Positions 47,116-58,711 of a DNA stretch of 64,000 nt are shown in pieces. The stretch is from NCBI GenBank assembly GCA_021801025.1, contig JAJYYK010000001.1, positions 248,001 to 312,000 on the forward strand, written 5' to 3'. The position numbers and the translations under genes are program-made. Origin of the DNA: Pseudomonadota bacterium (GTDB lineage Bacteria; Pseudomonadota; Gammaproteobacteria; Burkholderiales; Sulfuriferulaceae). Within the stretch, counting starts at the first letter, position 1; each line of letters opens with the position of its first letter. The notes beneath the pieces are model-generated. The model was given only the letters and a program-made list of their open reading frames with translations. It was not told where the DNA came from and ran no database searches.

Positions 47116-47991
47116 ATGGCATCAGGCAAAGAGATACGTACCAAGATCAAAAGCGTCGAAAACACGCGCAAGATCACGCGTGCGATGGAAATGGTGGCTG
47201 CTGCGAAAATGCGTAAAGCGCAGGAACGTATGCGTGCTACACGCCCCTATGCTGAGAAAATTGCCACTGTGGCCGCGCATTTGTCTTCAGCGAGTTCGGA
47301 GTACAAACACCCATTTGTACTGAAACGTGATGCGACCCATCGCGTGGGTGTAATCGTTGTCAGTACGGATAAGGGTTTGTGTGGTGGTCTCAACACCAAC
47401 ACTTTGCGTTTGGCGGTTAATCTCATGAAGCAGTGGGAAGCCAAAAGTGTTGGGATTGATGTGACGGCAATTGGCAACAAAGGTTTGGGCTTCATGCAGC
47501 GTATGGGCGCCAACGTGGTGTCGCATGAAACTGCATTGGGTGATACACCACATGTAGACCGTTTGATTGGACCTACAAAGGTCATGTTGGACGCTTATTT
47601 GGCAGGTCAGATTGATGAGCTGCATTTGGTATACAGCCGTTTCGTGAATACGATGAAGCAAGAGCCGACCAGCGTACAGTTATTGCCGCTTTCTGGCAAA
47701 CCTGACCAGGCAGCCAGCGATTCACTGGATCATCATTGGGATTACATCTATGAGCCTGAAGCGAAATCTGTCGTGGATGGTTTGTTGGTGCGTTACATTG
47801 AAACATTGATTTACCAGGCCATAACAGAAAATATGGCTTGTGAACAAAGTGCGCGTATGGTGGCCATGAAGGCAGCATCTGATAATGCTAAAAATGTCAT
47901 CGGTGAATTAAAACTGGTGTACAACAAAACCCGTCAGGCAGCCATTACCAAAGAACTATCCGAGATCGTTGCAGGTGCAGCGGCCGTTTAA
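47116..47991 (+). CDS. atpG: ATP synthase subunit gamma
   Basis: 291 residues. N-terminal [20 protein letters not shown] helix and the C-terminal helix ([20 protein letters not shown]) that form the central shaft are both typical. Twelve bases after atpA. Confidence 0.97.
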   Translation: MASGKEIRTKIKSVENTRKITRAMEMVAAAKMRKAQERMRATRPYAEKIATVAAHLSSASSEYKHPFVLKRDATHRVGVIVVSTDKGLCGGLNTNTLRLAVNLMKQWEAKSVGIDVTAIGNKGLGFMQRMGANVVSHETALGDTPHVDRLIGPTKVMLDAYLAGQIDELHLVYSRFVNTMKQEPTSVQLLPLSGKPDQAASDSLDHHWDYIYEPEAKSVVDGLLVRYIETLIYQAITENMACEQSARMVAMKAASDNAKNVIGELKLVYNKTRQAAITKELSEIVAGAAAV

Positions 47992-49395
<1,404 letters not shown>

Positions 49396-49429
49396 GTATT
49401 ATTTGACAGCTTTGCTGTATGGCGCACTG

Positions 49430-49476
49430 CTGAATGCCGTCTGACTTGTTATGTCGGCATTCAGTTTTGTGTTTTA
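49430..49476 (+). terminator. Terminator-like hairpin between atpD and atpC
   Basis: Ten-base perfect stem CTGAATGCCG / CGGCATTCAG (49430-49439 and 49455-49464), 15-base loop, then TTTTGTGTTTT. It starts 35 bases after the atpD stop and lies 110 bases before atpC. Confidence 0.75.
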
Positions 49477-49585
49477 GCATTGTGGCAACATGGGTTCGGT
49501 GTGGTCTGTAGAAGTCATGTCTCAATGGTTCGGATAATTGCTGAAAATATGCTTTTAGCGCATTGAATATTAAAGGAAAGTGTTT

Positions 49586-50008
49586 ATGTCTATGACCATG
49601 CAAATCGAGATTGTCAGTGCAGAATCGACATTGTTTACCGGAATGGCTGAATACGTCATCGTTCCTGGTGAGATGGGCGAACTGGGGATTTACCCCCGTC
49701 ACACGCAACTGTTAAGCCGATTAAAAGCAGGTTCCGTGCGCGTCAAACTGCCAGACACCGATGTAGAAGAATTGATTTACGTGTCCGGTGGGATGCTTGA
49801 AGTGCAACCGCATGTCGTGATCGTATTGGCTGATACGGCCATTCGCGGTCATGATCTCGATGAGGCGAAAGCACTAGAGGCCAAGCGCCGCGCAGAAGAA
49901 GCGATGAAAAATCGCGCCTCTGCATTTGATTATGCGCAAGCACAAGCCGAATTGGCTCAAGCGATAGCGCAGATCGCTACCATCCAGCGTCTGAGAAAAC
50001 TGCATTAA
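49586..50008 (+). CDS. atpC: ATP synthase subunit epsilon
   Basis: 140 residues. N-terminal beta sandwich ([30 protein letters not shown] is the family start, ending [15 protein letters not shown]) and C-terminal helical hairpin rich in Ala, Glu and Arg. Inhibitory and coupling subunit of F1. Start at MSMTMQ with AAGGAAAG eight bases before. Separated from atpD by the hairpin above. Confidence 0.95.
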   Translation: MSMTMQIEIVSAESTLFTGMAEYVIVPGEMGELGIYPRHTQLLSRLKAGSVRVKLPDTDVEELIYVSGGMLEVQPHVVIVLADTAIRGHDLDEAKALEAKRRAEEAMKNRASAFDYAQAQAELAQAIAQIATIQRLRKLH

Positions 50009-50222
50009 TCCCCTTCTATACGAGCCCGTTACTGTTGGCTCTTGCCTGATCAATCACCAGGAATTGATTGCGCTCATTGCCTGTTTGGGATGACCCACTT
50101 TTTTAACATGGAATCGTGTCAATGGGTTGCGTACCCAGATTGATTCTTTCATCCTTTGCTGGTTTAAAACCAGGGCCTGAAGGGCGGTGACCTCATTACT
50201 TCAAGCCAAAAGCACAATTGTT
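50009..50222. other. Gap after atpC with a repeat shared with 57.1 kb
   Basis: CCTTTGCTGGTTTAAAACCAG (50153-50173) with a following GGGCCTGAAGGGC resembles CCTTGCTGGTTTAAAACC at 57082-57099, which is followed by CCGGCCTTCAGGCC. Convergent 3' ends meet here (atpC and the zinc-ribbon gene). No gene seen. Confidence 0.5.
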
Positions 50223-51161
50223 TCAATCTGTTTGTGCGGGATAGAACAAGACCATCTTATAATTACTCACACCATTGCTGCTCGTGGTCAGGTCCAGTGT
50301 GATTGGCCATTCTTTTTGCGCGGGGATGCCGTGGTGCAATGTTTTCTCTAATTTTAAGTAATCCATCGGATAGATGGTTTTACGCGAGATGGTTTCTTCC
50401 GACTCGTTTTTCAATGAAATTGAAATGGCGGGGAAAGCAACAGGTAAGCCGGATTGATTCAGGATCGACAATTGAACATGAAATAAATGATCATGGTCTT
50501 TGTCTCCGCTGAATACAGAGCTTGAGATTTTAAGGGCATCAATATTATGCGACAAGGTGTTGCCACAATGAACTGACGTGCAAAGCTGATTGAGTAGCGG
50601 CATGAGTTCGGGGTGATATTCGACAATCGTATCCCGAAAATGCCATGTAATTTGCCCGCATAGGGCCAGAATGAGGGCGGCACTGATGACGCCTGTCCAA
50701 GCGCCCCGGTGTTTGGGTTTAATCCCGATTGCGTCTGTAACATCCACCTTCTCGTCGAATTCGGACGTGGATGGTCTGATGTCTTCAGATTTGTGTTCTG
50801 ATGTGTCCAATTCCGCAGGAAAAGTCTCCTCGATGGATGGCTGATCTGAAACAACCTCCTGGTCAGGGATTGCTGGGTGCTCAGCAAGCGTTAACGAAGC
50901 CGTTTCCGTCATTTCCGCGTCTGTTTGGGCTGTATCGCCAACAGGATGAGTTGAAGTTGACTCGTCGTTAATATTTTCTGTTGCCAGGTGTGTATCCAGG
51001 ACTTCGCTTACTGCCGGGGCATCCATGACGATTTGGGCTTCAAGTGCATTGAACACCATGCCACACACCCCACATTTTGCATGACCGCCAGAACGGATCA
51101 GATCACTTTTTTCTATGTGAAAGACCGTGTGGCAGGCCGTGCATTGAGTCAGGCTACTCAC
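50223..51161 (-). CDS. DUF3426 zinc-ribbon membrane protein
   Basis: 312 residues. N-terminal zinc ribbon with CTACHTVF and CGVCGMVFNALEA (two CxxC pairs, ~7-36), acidic low-complexity linker to ~150, one membrane helix (GVISAALILALCGQITWHF, ~160-178), and a periplasmic C-terminal DUF3426 domain. This family is common beside prmA in betaproteobacteria; its role is unknown. The GTG start overlaps the prmA stop (GTGA), as in the NusG-II gene at 2289. Confidence 0.85.
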   Translation of the reverse strand: MSSLTQCTACHTVFHIEKSDLIRSGGHAKCGVCGMVFNALEAQIVMDAPAVSEVLDTHLATENINDESTSTHPVGDTAQTDAEMTETASLTLAEHPAIPDQEVVSDQPSIEETFPAELDTSEHKSEDIRPSTSEFDEKVDVTDAIGIKPKHRGAWTGVISAALILALCGQITWHFRDTIVEYHPELMPLLNQLCTSVHCGNTLSHNIDALKISSSVFSGDKDHDHLFHVQLSILNQSGLPVAFPAISISLKNESEETISRKTIYPMDYLKLEKTLHHGIPAQKEWPITLDLTTSSNGVSNYKMVLFYPAQTD

Positions 51162-52159
51162 TTCTGTCGAGTCCCCGTCAGGCAGACCCAACCTTCAGAT
51201 TCGGCCCATATCGTCAGATTAAACCAGTCCGCATAAGCGGACTGGATGAGGCCGCTCTGATCTGCCAGAATGCCAGATAGCACCAGGCGACCGCCGATGC
51301 GACAATGTGCGGCGATCAGCGGGGCCAAGGTGCGTAACGGATTGGTCAAAATATTGGCTACCACAATTTCATACTGACCGCCAGGATCGGATTCGGGGGA
51401 AATAAACCTTACTCTGCGCGGAGGTTGATGGACTTGATTTGATTGCCCAGGAGTCGATGACTGACTATCCTGTGGCAAGGGTTGTTCGGTTGCGTCGAGC
51501 AGGACGTAATCCTGACCACAATTGACGAGCGCATTTTCGCGCGCAGTCAAGACGGCTTGTGGGTCAATGTCGATGCCCAGCACCGAATGCGCACCCAGTT
51601 TAGCCGCAGCAATGGCAAGTATGCCGGACCCGCAACCATAATCGAGAACGGTTTCTCCTCCGGCAATATGATCTACCAACCACTCAAGACATAGCCGTGT
51701 GGTGGGATGAGAACCTGTACCAAAAGCCAGACCTGGATCAAGCTGGATGGAAATGGCAGAAGGGTCTGGAACAGCATGCCAGGAAGGGACAATCCACAGT
51801 CTGTCACCAATCGGAATGGGATTGAATTGTGATTGCGTCGCGCGTACCCAATCCTGTTCAGCAATATGTGCCTGGGTGTAATGGTCCAAAGGGTAATCTG
51901 CTTGCTCGGCTGCCTGAGCCAGTAGGTAGGGAATGTCTAGCTCAGGTAACGGTTTTTCCGGGAAAAGACACACAACACTGCATTCTTGCCACAGTACCTG
52001 CGCAGCACTGCCGGGTTCCCCAAATACGGCGTGTTCATTCGGAGTACCTGCAGCAGCGTCCTCTATGCTGACGGATAGCGCACCAAAGTCCATTAACGCA
52101 TCGGAAAGACGGTCTGCCTGATCAGGTGTTGCCGGTAACGTGATGGCGATCCAACCCAC
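51158..52159 (-). CDS. prmA: Ribosomal protein L11 methyltransferase
   Basis: 333 residues, about 35 longer than the usual ~295. The SAM-binding motif VLDYGCGSGILAIAAAKLG (~169-187) and EIVVANILTNPL are intact, as is the N-terminal L11-binding domain. Extra length comes partly from a Ser/Gln/Pro-rich insert (DSQSSTPGQSNQVHQPP) between the two motifs. The start is GTG. It follows accC by four bases. Confidence 0.93.
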   Translation of the reverse strand: MGWIAITLPATPDQADRLSDALMDFGALSVSIEDAAAGTPNEHAVFGEPGSAAQVLWQECSVVCLFPEKPLPELDIPYLLAQAAEQADYPLDHYTQAHIAEQDWVRATQSQFNPIPIGDRLWIVPSWHAVPDPSAISIQLDPGLAFGTGSHPTTRLCLEWLVDHIAGGETVLDYGCGSGILAIAAAKLGAHSVLGIDIDPQAVLTARENALVNCGQDYVLLDATEQPLPQDSQSSTPGQSNQVHQPPRRVRFISPESDPGGQYEIVVANILTNPLRTLAPLIAAHCRIGGRLVLSGILADQSGLIQSAYADWFNLTIWAESEGWVCLTGTRQK

Positions 52160-52163
52160 GATT

Positions 52164-53516
52164 TTAGTTCTCCACTGCTTTGGTCAATTTGTGTTCCAGG
52201 TAGTGGATGCTGGTTCCGCCATCCAGCACATTTTGATCCTGTAATAAATCCTGATGCAAAGGAATGTTGGTGTTCACGCCTTCCACCACCATTTCAAGTA
52301 ATGCTGTACGCATGCGGGCAATGGCTTGCTCGCGGGTGGCGCCATGGGCAAGCAGTTTGCCGATCATTGAATCATAGTGAGGTGAAATCAAATAATTTTG
52401 ATAAACATGTGAATCAACGCGTATTCCCGGTCCTCCTGGTGCATGGTAAGCCGTAATTCTGCCTGGGGATGGCATAAAGGTATAAGGATGTTCTGCATTA
52501 ATTCGGCATTCAATTGCGTGCCCCCGGAATTCAATATCCGATTGGCCGAATGACAGCACCTCTCCTGCAGCGACCCGAATCTGTTGCTGTACCAAATCAA
52601 TACCGGTAATCAATTCTGTTACGGGGTGTTCAACCTGAATTCGCGTATTCATCTCAATAAAGAAAAATTCGTTGTCTTCAAATAGAAATTCAAAGGTCCC
52701 TACGCCACGGTAGCCAATTTTGCGGCAGGCGTCAGCGCAACGCTTACCGATACGATTGCGCAATTTGGGGTCTAAACCGGGAGCGGGAGCTTCTTCAAGG
52801 ATTTTTTGGTGACGTCGTTGCATAGAGCAGTCTCGTTCACCCAAATGCACGGCGTGACCGTGTTCATCGGCAAGTACCTGAATCTCAATATGGCGCGGTT
52901 TTTGCAGATAACGCTCCATATACACAACGGGATTACCAAATGCAGCTTGTGCTTCGGCTTGGGTCATGGCGACGGCATTGAGCAATGCACCTTCCGTATG
53001 TACCACACGCATGCCTCGTCCACCACCACCACCGGAAGCTTTGATAATAATCGGGTAGCCGATGTCTTTGGCGATTTTGCGTATCGTGTCAGGGTCTTCG
53101 GGCAATGCACCTTCAGAACCGGGTACGCAGGGTACGCCTGAAGCACGCATGGCGGCTTTGGCTGATACCTTGTCACCCATCAATCGTATTGTTTCCGGGC
53201 GGGGGCCAATGAAGACAAAACCGGAAGACTCCACCCGTTCAGCAAAGTCTGCATTTTCAGATAAAAAGCCATAACCGGGGTGAATGGCTTCTGAATCTGT
53301 CAATTCAGCAGCGCTAATGATGGCTGGGACATTGAGGTAGCTGAGTGTCGAAGACGCTGGACCGATGCACACGGACTCATCCGCCAATTTGACATACTTG
53401 GCGTCTGCATCGGCTTCGGAATGCACCGCAACAGTACGGATACCCATTTCACGACACGCACGCTGTATGCGCAGGGCAATTTCACCACGATTGGCGATTA
53501 GAATTTTTTCAAACAT
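52164..53516 (-). CDS. accC: Biotin carboxylase subunit of acetyl-CoA carboxylase
   Basis: 450 residues. ATP-grasp with [14 protein letters not shown] (~159-172), [16 protein letters not shown] (~285-300) and the C-terminal biotin-carboxylase part. With AccB it makes carboxybiotin, the first step of fatty acid synthesis. Sixteen bases after accB; the accB-accC pair is conserved in most bacteria. Confidence 0.98.
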   Translation of the reverse strand: MFEKILIANRGEIALRIQRACREMGIRTVAVHSEADADAKYVKLADESVCIGPASSTLSYLNVPAIISAAELTDSEAIHPGYGFLSENADFAERVESSGFVFIGPRPETIRLMGDKVSAKAAMRASGVPCVPGSEGALPEDPDTIRKIAKDIGYPIIIKASGGGGGRGMRVVHTEGALLNAVAMTQAEAQAAFGNPVVYMERYLQKPRHIEIQVLADEHGHAVHLGERDCSMQRRHQKILEEAPAPGLDPKLRNRIGKRCADACRKIGYRGVGTFEFLFEDNEFFFIEMNTRIQVEHPVTELITGIDLVQQQIRVAAGEVLSFGQSDIEFRGHAIECRINAEHPYTFMPSPGRITAYHAPGGPGIRVDSHVYQNYLISPHYDSMIGKLLAHGATREQAIARMRTALLEMVVEGVNTNIPLHQDLLQDQNVLDGGTSIHYLEHKLTKAVEN

Positions 53517-53532
53517 TTATGATGCCCTGACT

Positions 53533-53979
53533 TTAAGCGATGATAAATAAGGGCTCGCCATATTCAACCGGCTGACCATTTTCAACCAGAATAGCCTTGA
53601 TGACACCAGAATGATCGGATTCAATCTCATTCAGCAATTTCATGGCTTCAATAATACACAGCGCATCGCCAGTGGTCACCGACTGGCCTATTTCAACAAA
53701 TGCTTTGGCATTGGGATTGGGTGAGCGGTAAAAGGTACCGACCATCGGGGATTTGACGATGTGGCCAGTTTCAATGGCGGGTTCGGCAGCCACTGCTGTC
53801 GCCGAAAGGTTGTCCGGCGCGTGGGCCAGCATTGGCGCTGGTGCGTAAGCCATAGAGTGAAAGGATTGGGGGGCTGCGCGAGAGATGCGTACCTTTTCTT
53901 CACCTTCAGTGATTTCGAGTTCGGTAATGCCTGATTCTTCGACCAAATCGATCAGTTTTTTGAGTTTTCTCAAGTCCAT
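53533..53979 (-). CDS. accB: Biotin carboxyl carrier protein
   Basis: 148 residues. The biotinylated Lys is in [12 protein letters not shown] near residue 114; N-terminal helix [21 protein letters not shown] and a Pro/Ala linker are typical. It lies 15 bases after aroQ and is cotranscribed with accC. Confidence 0.97.
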   Translation of the reverse strand: MDLRKLKKLIDLVEESGITELEITEGEEKVRISRAAPQSFHSMAYAPAPMLAHAPDNLSATAVAAEPAIETGHIVKSPMVGTFYRSPNPNAKAFVEIGQSVTTGDALCIIEAMKLLNEIESDHSGVIKAILVENGQPVEYGEPLFIIA

Positions 53980-53994
53980 AATGTAGAGAGGTCC

Positions 53995-54477
53995 TTATGT
54001 GGAGTGTTGGAAAAGTGCATAATCGAGGGCAAGTTCGTAGCCTTGCGCACCCAAGCCGCTGATGACGCCGACCGCCACATCGCTAAAAAACGAATGGTGA
54101 CGAAAATCTTCACGGGCATACACATTGGAAAGATGGATTTCAATAAACGGGATAGACACCGACAGCAGGGCATCGCGCAACGCAACGCTGGTGTGCGTGA
54201 ATGCGGCTGGATTGATGAGAATATAATCAATTTTCCCCCACGCTTGATGAACAGCATCAATTAACTCGGATTCTGAATTGCTTTGCAGAAAAGAAAGCGT
54301 CGCGCCTGCTTTGGCGGCGCGTTGTTCAAGGCCAAGCCGAATGTCGTCGAGTGTGCGGTGTCCATAAATATTGGGTTCACGTACCCCAAGTCGATTCAGA
54401 TTGGGGCCATTGAGTACCAGAATGCGTGAAACCGCAGCCTTGGAACAGGGATTCATTTGGGTAGTGCTTGTATTCAT
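53995..54477 (-). CDS. aroQ: Type II 3-dehydroquinate dehydratase
   Basis: 160 residues including a 17-residue polar N-terminal tail. [19 protein letters not shown] (~20-38) with the catalytic Tyr, [15 protein letters not shown], and [18 protein letters not shown] with the catalytic His. Third step of the shikimate path. A shorter start (MNPCSK, seven codons in) is possible. It is 57 bases after the tlpA-like gene. Confidence 0.96.
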   Translation of the reverse strand: MNTSTTQMNPCSKAAVSRILVLNGPNLNRLGVREPNIYGHRTLDDIRLGLEQRAAKAGATLSFLQSNSESELIDAVHQAWGKIDYILINPAAFTHTSVALRDALLSVSIPFIEIHLSNVYAREDFRHHSFFSDVAVGVISGLGAQGYELALDYALFQHST

Positions 54478-54534
54478 AGACGCAAGTTTGCCGAAAATGT
54501 CGACAAATGTCCAGACTTTGACGACAAAATAAAA

Positions 54535-55059
54535 CTAATGGCTCGTGTGTTGGCGCAAAATTTCATTTAATTGCGCTGCTGGAAAATCCCCGATATGTTG
54601 AGCAATCAGCTTGCCGTCCGGACTGATCACGAGCGTATAGGGCAATGTTCCGGAAGCGTCGCCGCTAAGCCGCATTTGGGACAGGGTTTCCAGATCGCCC
54701 AGCAATACTGGGTAAGTGATACCCAGTTGGGCAATGTCGTGCATGACCTCAGGCTTGTCGGCCAATGCAATGCCGATAAACTGCACGCCTTGCGAAGCAT
54801 AACGCGCCTGTAAGGCAACATAACCCGGAATATCTTTGCGACAAGGGGTGCACCAGGGCGCCCAAAAATGGATGACCAGCAGCCGCCCGTGCCACTGCTG
54901 GAGTGGTTGGCGTATGCCTAAAGGATCAGGCAGTTGTGATGACAACAAGGGCGCAACAGAAAAAGAATCCGGATGAGCGGCGGTATGGTGAATATGGCGG
55001 ACAAATAAAGCCACCGCAAGAATGGAAATCAGCATCAGTAAAGCAATGCGTTTAAGCAT
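54535..55059 (-). CDS. TlpA/ResA-like thiol-disulfide protein
   Basis: 174 residues. N-terminal membrane anchor (LLMLISILAVALFV, ~6-19) and periplasmic thioredoxin fold with WAPWCTPCRK (~70-79). It keeps periplasmic thiols reduced, for example in cytochrome c maturation. Its ATG overlaps the dsbD stop by eight bases, so it is translationally coupled to the DsbD that would supply its electrons. Confidence 0.9.
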   Translation of the reverse strand: MLKRIALLMLISILAVALFVRHIHHTAAHPDSFSVAPLLSSQLPDPLGIRQPLQQWHGRLLVIHFWAPWCTPCRKDIPGYVALQARYASQGVQFIGIALADKPEVMHDIAQLGITYPVLLGDLETLSQMRLSGDASGTLPYTLVISPDGKLIAQHIGDFPAAQLNEILRQHTSH

Positions 55060-56845
55060 GAGGGGAGTTACCTGATTTAACGAGTCCCAACCAGTGGGAA
55101 AATGTATCGACAGATTGGATGCCAATGGCGTGTTGCGGAAGTTCTTGACCATCTGCATCAAACAAAATCATGGCCGGTGGACCGAATATGCCAAATTTTT
55201 TTCGTAAGGCGTCTTCATCGGGGGTGTTGTCCGTAATGTCGGCCTGTATGAGTACGAACCCGGACAGTTGTTGGCGTATCGTGGGGGCCTGAAACGTGGT
55301 GGCGGCCATTTCTTTGCATGAAACGCACCAGTCAGCGTAAAAATCCAGCAAAACCGGTTTACCTTTGGCTTGCGCTAAACGATTGTCCAGCTCATTGATG
55401 CTGTGCACGGTGATGAACTCAGGTGACTGACTCACCGTGCCGGAAGTTGTGCTGGTGGAATGGAAGACCTCCAGTGGTTGCAGTGGATTGGTGGCGCCAG
55501 CCAGCGCACCCAGCAGCATGGCCAGGCCAGTGGCCAGTATGATGACAGCAAACGCTTTGCTCAAACGCTGGTAAGCGTGGGCTTGGGCAGGCAAGGTATC
55601 CAAAGCGTGCCAAAATACAGCAGAGACGATGAGTAAACCTGCCCACAGCAGCATGTGCAATTGAGACTTCAGCATGGGCGCAATGATTTCAATCGCTACG
55701 GCCAACAACGCCACCCCGAAAAATTGCTTCACACCCGTCATCCAGGCACCCGCACGCGGCAGCAAGCTGTGGGCACCCAGTCCGATGAGCAACAGGGGGG
55801 CACCCATGCCGATAGACAGGCTAAACAGGGCGGCACCACCCAGCAGCATATTGCCAGATTGCGCAATCCAGGCCAAAGCTGCCGCCAAAGGAGGGGCCAC
55901 GCAGGGGCCAATAATCAGCGCCGACAACACGCCCATGACAAAGGTGCCCAACAGATGCCCATTGTGAAAGCGATTGCTCACTTCAGAGAATTTGCTTTGC
56001 AGCGCGCTGGGCAATTGCAACTCATAAAGGCCGAACATCGACAATGCCAAACCGGCGAACAATGCGGCAGACAAACCCAACGCATAGGGGTTTTGCAGCG
56101 TATTGGAAATCAGGGTGCCGGACATGGCCGCCGCCACACCTGCCAGCGCATAGGTCAGCGCCATGCCCAGTACATAGGCCAGAGAAAGAAGAAACGAAGC
56201 GGTGCGTGTGGTCGCGCCCTGCTGCACGATGATGCTGGACAGCACAGGTATCATGGGGAACACGCAAGGCGTCAGCGACAGTAAAATGCCGGCACCAAAA
56301 AACAGGGCCAGCGTGCGCCAAAAATGCCCTTGATGTAAGCTGAGCGTGAATTGGTCGCCGGATAGTGGGGGATTGACAGCAACTTCAGCTGGCGTAAGCG
56401 CTGGGGCGTTCAGCGAGCTTGCCGCCTGAATGGGCACGTCGGTCAGCGTCAGCTGAATGTGCTGATGGATGGGCGCATAACAAATACCCGCTTCCGCGCA
56501 GCCTTGCGCAGTGCTTTCCAGTTGTAATGTCGGGCTGGTGGCATGGTCAAACGGCAAGATGATCGTCACATCGTGGCGATACACTGTTTGTGGGCCAAAA
56601 GTAGGGTCTTGTACTGTTTCACCAGCAGGAAACTCTGCGGGGGATAAGGTCGCCCCGGTGAGCTGGAAATGGAATTTGTCACGGTAGAGATGGTAACCAT
56701 CGGCAATGGCATAATGGACGGCAATGTGTTTCGCATCTGCAAGCTGTGCAGAAAAAACAAACGCCTGTTGCGGATCCAGAAAATCATCGCCATGCGCGGG
56801 TAAATAAAGGACAAACAGAGCAAGAATCGACCACAGTAAACGCAT
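55052..56845 (-). CDS. dsbD: Thiol:disulfide interchange protein DsbD
   Basis: 597 residues. Signal peptide, periplasmic alpha domain with CAEAGICYAPI, eight membrane helices with the cysteines in LTPCVFPMIPVLSS and GPCVAPPLAAAL, and C-terminal thioredoxin domain with DWCVSCKE (~507). All three redox pairs are intact. Passes electrons from cytoplasmic thioredoxin to periplasmic partners. ATG at 56845 chosen, with GAGG nine bases before it; a TTG seven codons earlier lacks this. It heads the dsbD-tlpA-aroQ-accB-accC-prmA-DUF3426 run. Confidence 0.95.
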   Translation of the reverse strand: MRLLWSILALFVLYLPAHGDDFLDPQQAFVFSAQLADAKHIAVHYAIADGYHLYRDKFHFQLTGATLSPAEFPAGETVQDPTFGPQTVYRHDVTIILPFDHATSPTLQLESTAQGCAEAGICYAPIHQHIQLTLTDVPIQAASSLNAPALTPAEVAVNPPLSGDQFTLSLHQGHFWRTLALFFGAGILLSLTPCVFPMIPVLSSIIVQQGATTRTASFLLSLAYVLGMALTYALAGVAAAMSGTLISNTLQNPYALGLSAALFAGLALSMFGLYELQLPSALQSKFSEVSNRFHNGHLLGTFVMGVLSALIIGPCVAPPLAAALAWIAQSGNMLLGGAALFSLSIGMGAPLLLIGLGAHSLLPRAGAWMTGVKQFFGVALLAVAIEIIAPMLKSQLHMLLWAGLLIVSAVFWHALDTLPAQAHAYQRLSKAFAVIILATGLAMLLGALAGATNPLQPLEVFHSTSTTSGTVSQSPEFITVHSINELDNRLAQAKGKPVLLDFYADWCVSCKEMAATTFQAPTIRQQLSGFVLIQADITDNTPDEDALRKKFGIFGPPAMILFDADGQELPQHAIGIQSVDTFSHWLGLVKSGNSPHA

Positions 56846-57328
56846 AGGGAGAAACCTCAAATTCAAGAGAGAACTGACATTGTGGCAGTTTAGCCTGGTT
56901 CTCGCGGCATTCGTGCCAACGGGGTAGATGAGTGTGCATTATAACCGGATACCCGCAAACAGTGCATTGGAGAAATGCGCTTCGTCGTTATGGAAGGGCA
57001 TGTTTTCTGGCAGGCATCACCCAAACAGAAGTGAATGTTTTCGGTTGGAACGTTATGTTAGCAGATGTGAATTATCCTTTTCCTTGCTGGTTTAAAACCC
57101 CGGCCTTCAGGCCAGCAGGAGTGCCGAACCCCGCCCTGACTAAATATCCACCGGCCTGAAGGCCGGTTCATTGCAGGCAGAATTGTTTTGGCTCGTCAGG
57201 TTTCGGCTTGCGGGAACACTCTGTGTAAATCAAAAATCATTGCGTGAATTTATGCAAAGTCAGTGTTAAGGGTTTGTGCAAAATTCGGGATATAATCAGC
57301 ACTCTTCAAGTCATTTAAAATTAAGAAC
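56846..57328. other. 483-base divergent region between dsbD and glmU
   Basis: No gene seen. Holds CCGGCCTTCAGGCC (57100-57113) and the palindrome CCGGCCTGAAGGCCGG (57151-57166), which are inverted copies of one another, with GCTGGTTTAAAACC just before the first. TTATGCAAAGTCAGTG (57250-57265) also occurs at 20400-20415 on the other strand. TATAAT at 57291-57296 is a likely -10 box for glmU, though no good -35 was found. Confidence 0.6.
57084..57166. repeat. Inverted pair of CCGGCCTTCAGGCC-type hairpins
   Basis: Two hairpins of the same sequence face each other 37 bases apart, the second a 16-base perfect palindrome. The GCTGGTTTAAAACC leader recurs after atpC at 50158-50171. The form suggests a REP-type or IS200-like end. 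Confidence 0.6.
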
Positions 57329-58711
57329 ATGGATGTGACGATGAATGTGGTGGTGTTGGCGGCTGGACGTGGTACGCGCATGCGCTCTGAATTGCCTAAA
57401 GTTTTACAGCCACTGGCGGGACGCCCTATGCTTGCGCATGTGTTGGTCACCGCACGTTTATTGGCCCCGCAACGAATTTGCGTGGTGTACGGTTATGGTG
57501 GGGAGCAGGTGCTGGCGGCGATGTCTATGGCGCTGGATGGGGTGACTTGGGTGGAGCAGGCGCAACAGTTGGGAACCGGACACGCGCTCATGCAGGCAAT
57601 GCCGCATTTGAATAATGCACCGGTGACGCTGGTGCTGTATGGCGATGTGCCTTTGGTGCAAGTCGATACTTTGCGGGCATTGGTTGAACAGGCAGCAAGA
57701 GGCAAGCTGGCGGTATTGACGGTGGACATGGCTCAGCCAGCCGGATATGGGCGGATTGTGCGTGCGCCGTCAGGCGTCATTGTGCGTATCGTCGAAGAGA
57801 GGGATGCGGATGCGGTCACCCGGGAAATTGTTGAAGTCAACACCGGCATTATGGCTTTGCCCACAAACAAACTCGCAGACTGGTTATCGCGCTTGAACAA
57901 CGATAATCAGCAAAATGAATATTATTTAACCGATGTGGTGGCGTTGGCGGCGGAAGATGGTGTGGTGGCGGTAGCCAGTCAGCCCACTCATGAATGGGAA
58001 GTGATGGGGGTAAACGACAAGGTGCAATTGGCTGCCGTGGAGCGTCAGTTGCAATGGAATTGCGCCGAGCGTTTGATGTTGCAAGGCGTGACGATACTTG
58101 ATCCCACACGAATTGACGTGCGCGGAAATTTGCAGTGCGGTCGCGATGTCAGCATTGATGTGGGATGTGTATTCAGTGGCGAGGTGGTGCTGGGCGATGA
58201 TGTGTCAGTGGGTGCTTGCTGTGTACTGAGGGATGTGGTGATCGGTGCCGGCACGCGTATCGCGCCGTTTTCGCATTTGGAGCACAGTCAAGTGGGGGCG
58301 AATAATCACATTGGTCCGTATGCGCGCTTGCGTCCAGGAGCTGAGCTGGGTAATTCGGTGCATATTGGCAATTTTGTGGAAATCAAAAATAGCCGTGTGG
58401 ACGATGGCAGTAAAATTAACCATTTGTCCTATGTGGGCGACAGTATGGTGGGCAAACGCGTTAACATTGGTGCGGGCACCATCACTTGCAATTACGATGG
58501 CGCAAACAAACATCGTACTGTAATTGAAGATGATGTGTTTGTCGGGTCGGGGACGGAATTGGTGGCACCGGTGACTGTTGGTACAGGCGCGACGGTGGGC
58601 GCCGGTTCCACCATCACGCGTGATACGCCCGCAGGCGAATTGACCTTGTCGCGTGTGCGGCAGGTGACGATTTCTGGCTGGAAAAGGCCTGTTAAAAAAG
58701 GAATTGAGTAA
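57329..58711 (+). CDS. glmU: Bifunctional UDP-GlcNAc pyrophosphorylase / GlcN-1-P acetyltransferase
   Basis: 460 residues. N-terminal nucleotidyltransferase [19 protein letters not shown] (~8-26), [16 protein letters not shown]-terminal left-handed beta helix of hexapeptide repeats from ~250 with the active-site region [19 protein letters not shown]. Makes UDP-GlcNAc for peptidoglycan and lipid A. The stop overlaps the glmS ATG by one base (TAATG). Confidence 0.97.
   Translation: MDVTMNVVVLAAGRGTRMRSELPKVLQPLAGRPMLAHVLVTARLLAPQRICVVYGYGGEQVLAAMSMALDGVTWVEQAQQLGTGHALMQAMPHLNNAPVTLVLYGDVPLVQVDTLRALVEQAARGKLAVLTVDMAQPAGYGRIVRAPSGVIVRIVEERDADAVTREIVEVNTGIMALPTNKLADWLSRLNNDNQQNEYYLTDVVALAAEDGVVAVASQPTHEWEVMGVNDKVQLAAVERQLQWNCAERLMLQGVTILDPTRIDVRGNLQCGRDVSIDVGCVFSGEVVLGDDVSVGACCVLRDVVIGAGTRIAPFSHLEHSQVGANNHIGPYARLRPGAELGNSVHIGNFVEIKNSRVDDGSKINHLSYVGDSMVGKRVNIGAGTITCNYDGANKHRTVIEDDVFVGSGTELVAPVTVGTGATVGAGSTITRDTPAGELTLSRVRQVTISGWKRPVKKGIE

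Noticed and set aside
55655-56284. 209-codon frame antisense to dsbD
   Set aside because: Gln/Arg/His-rich antisense composition over a well-conserved gene.
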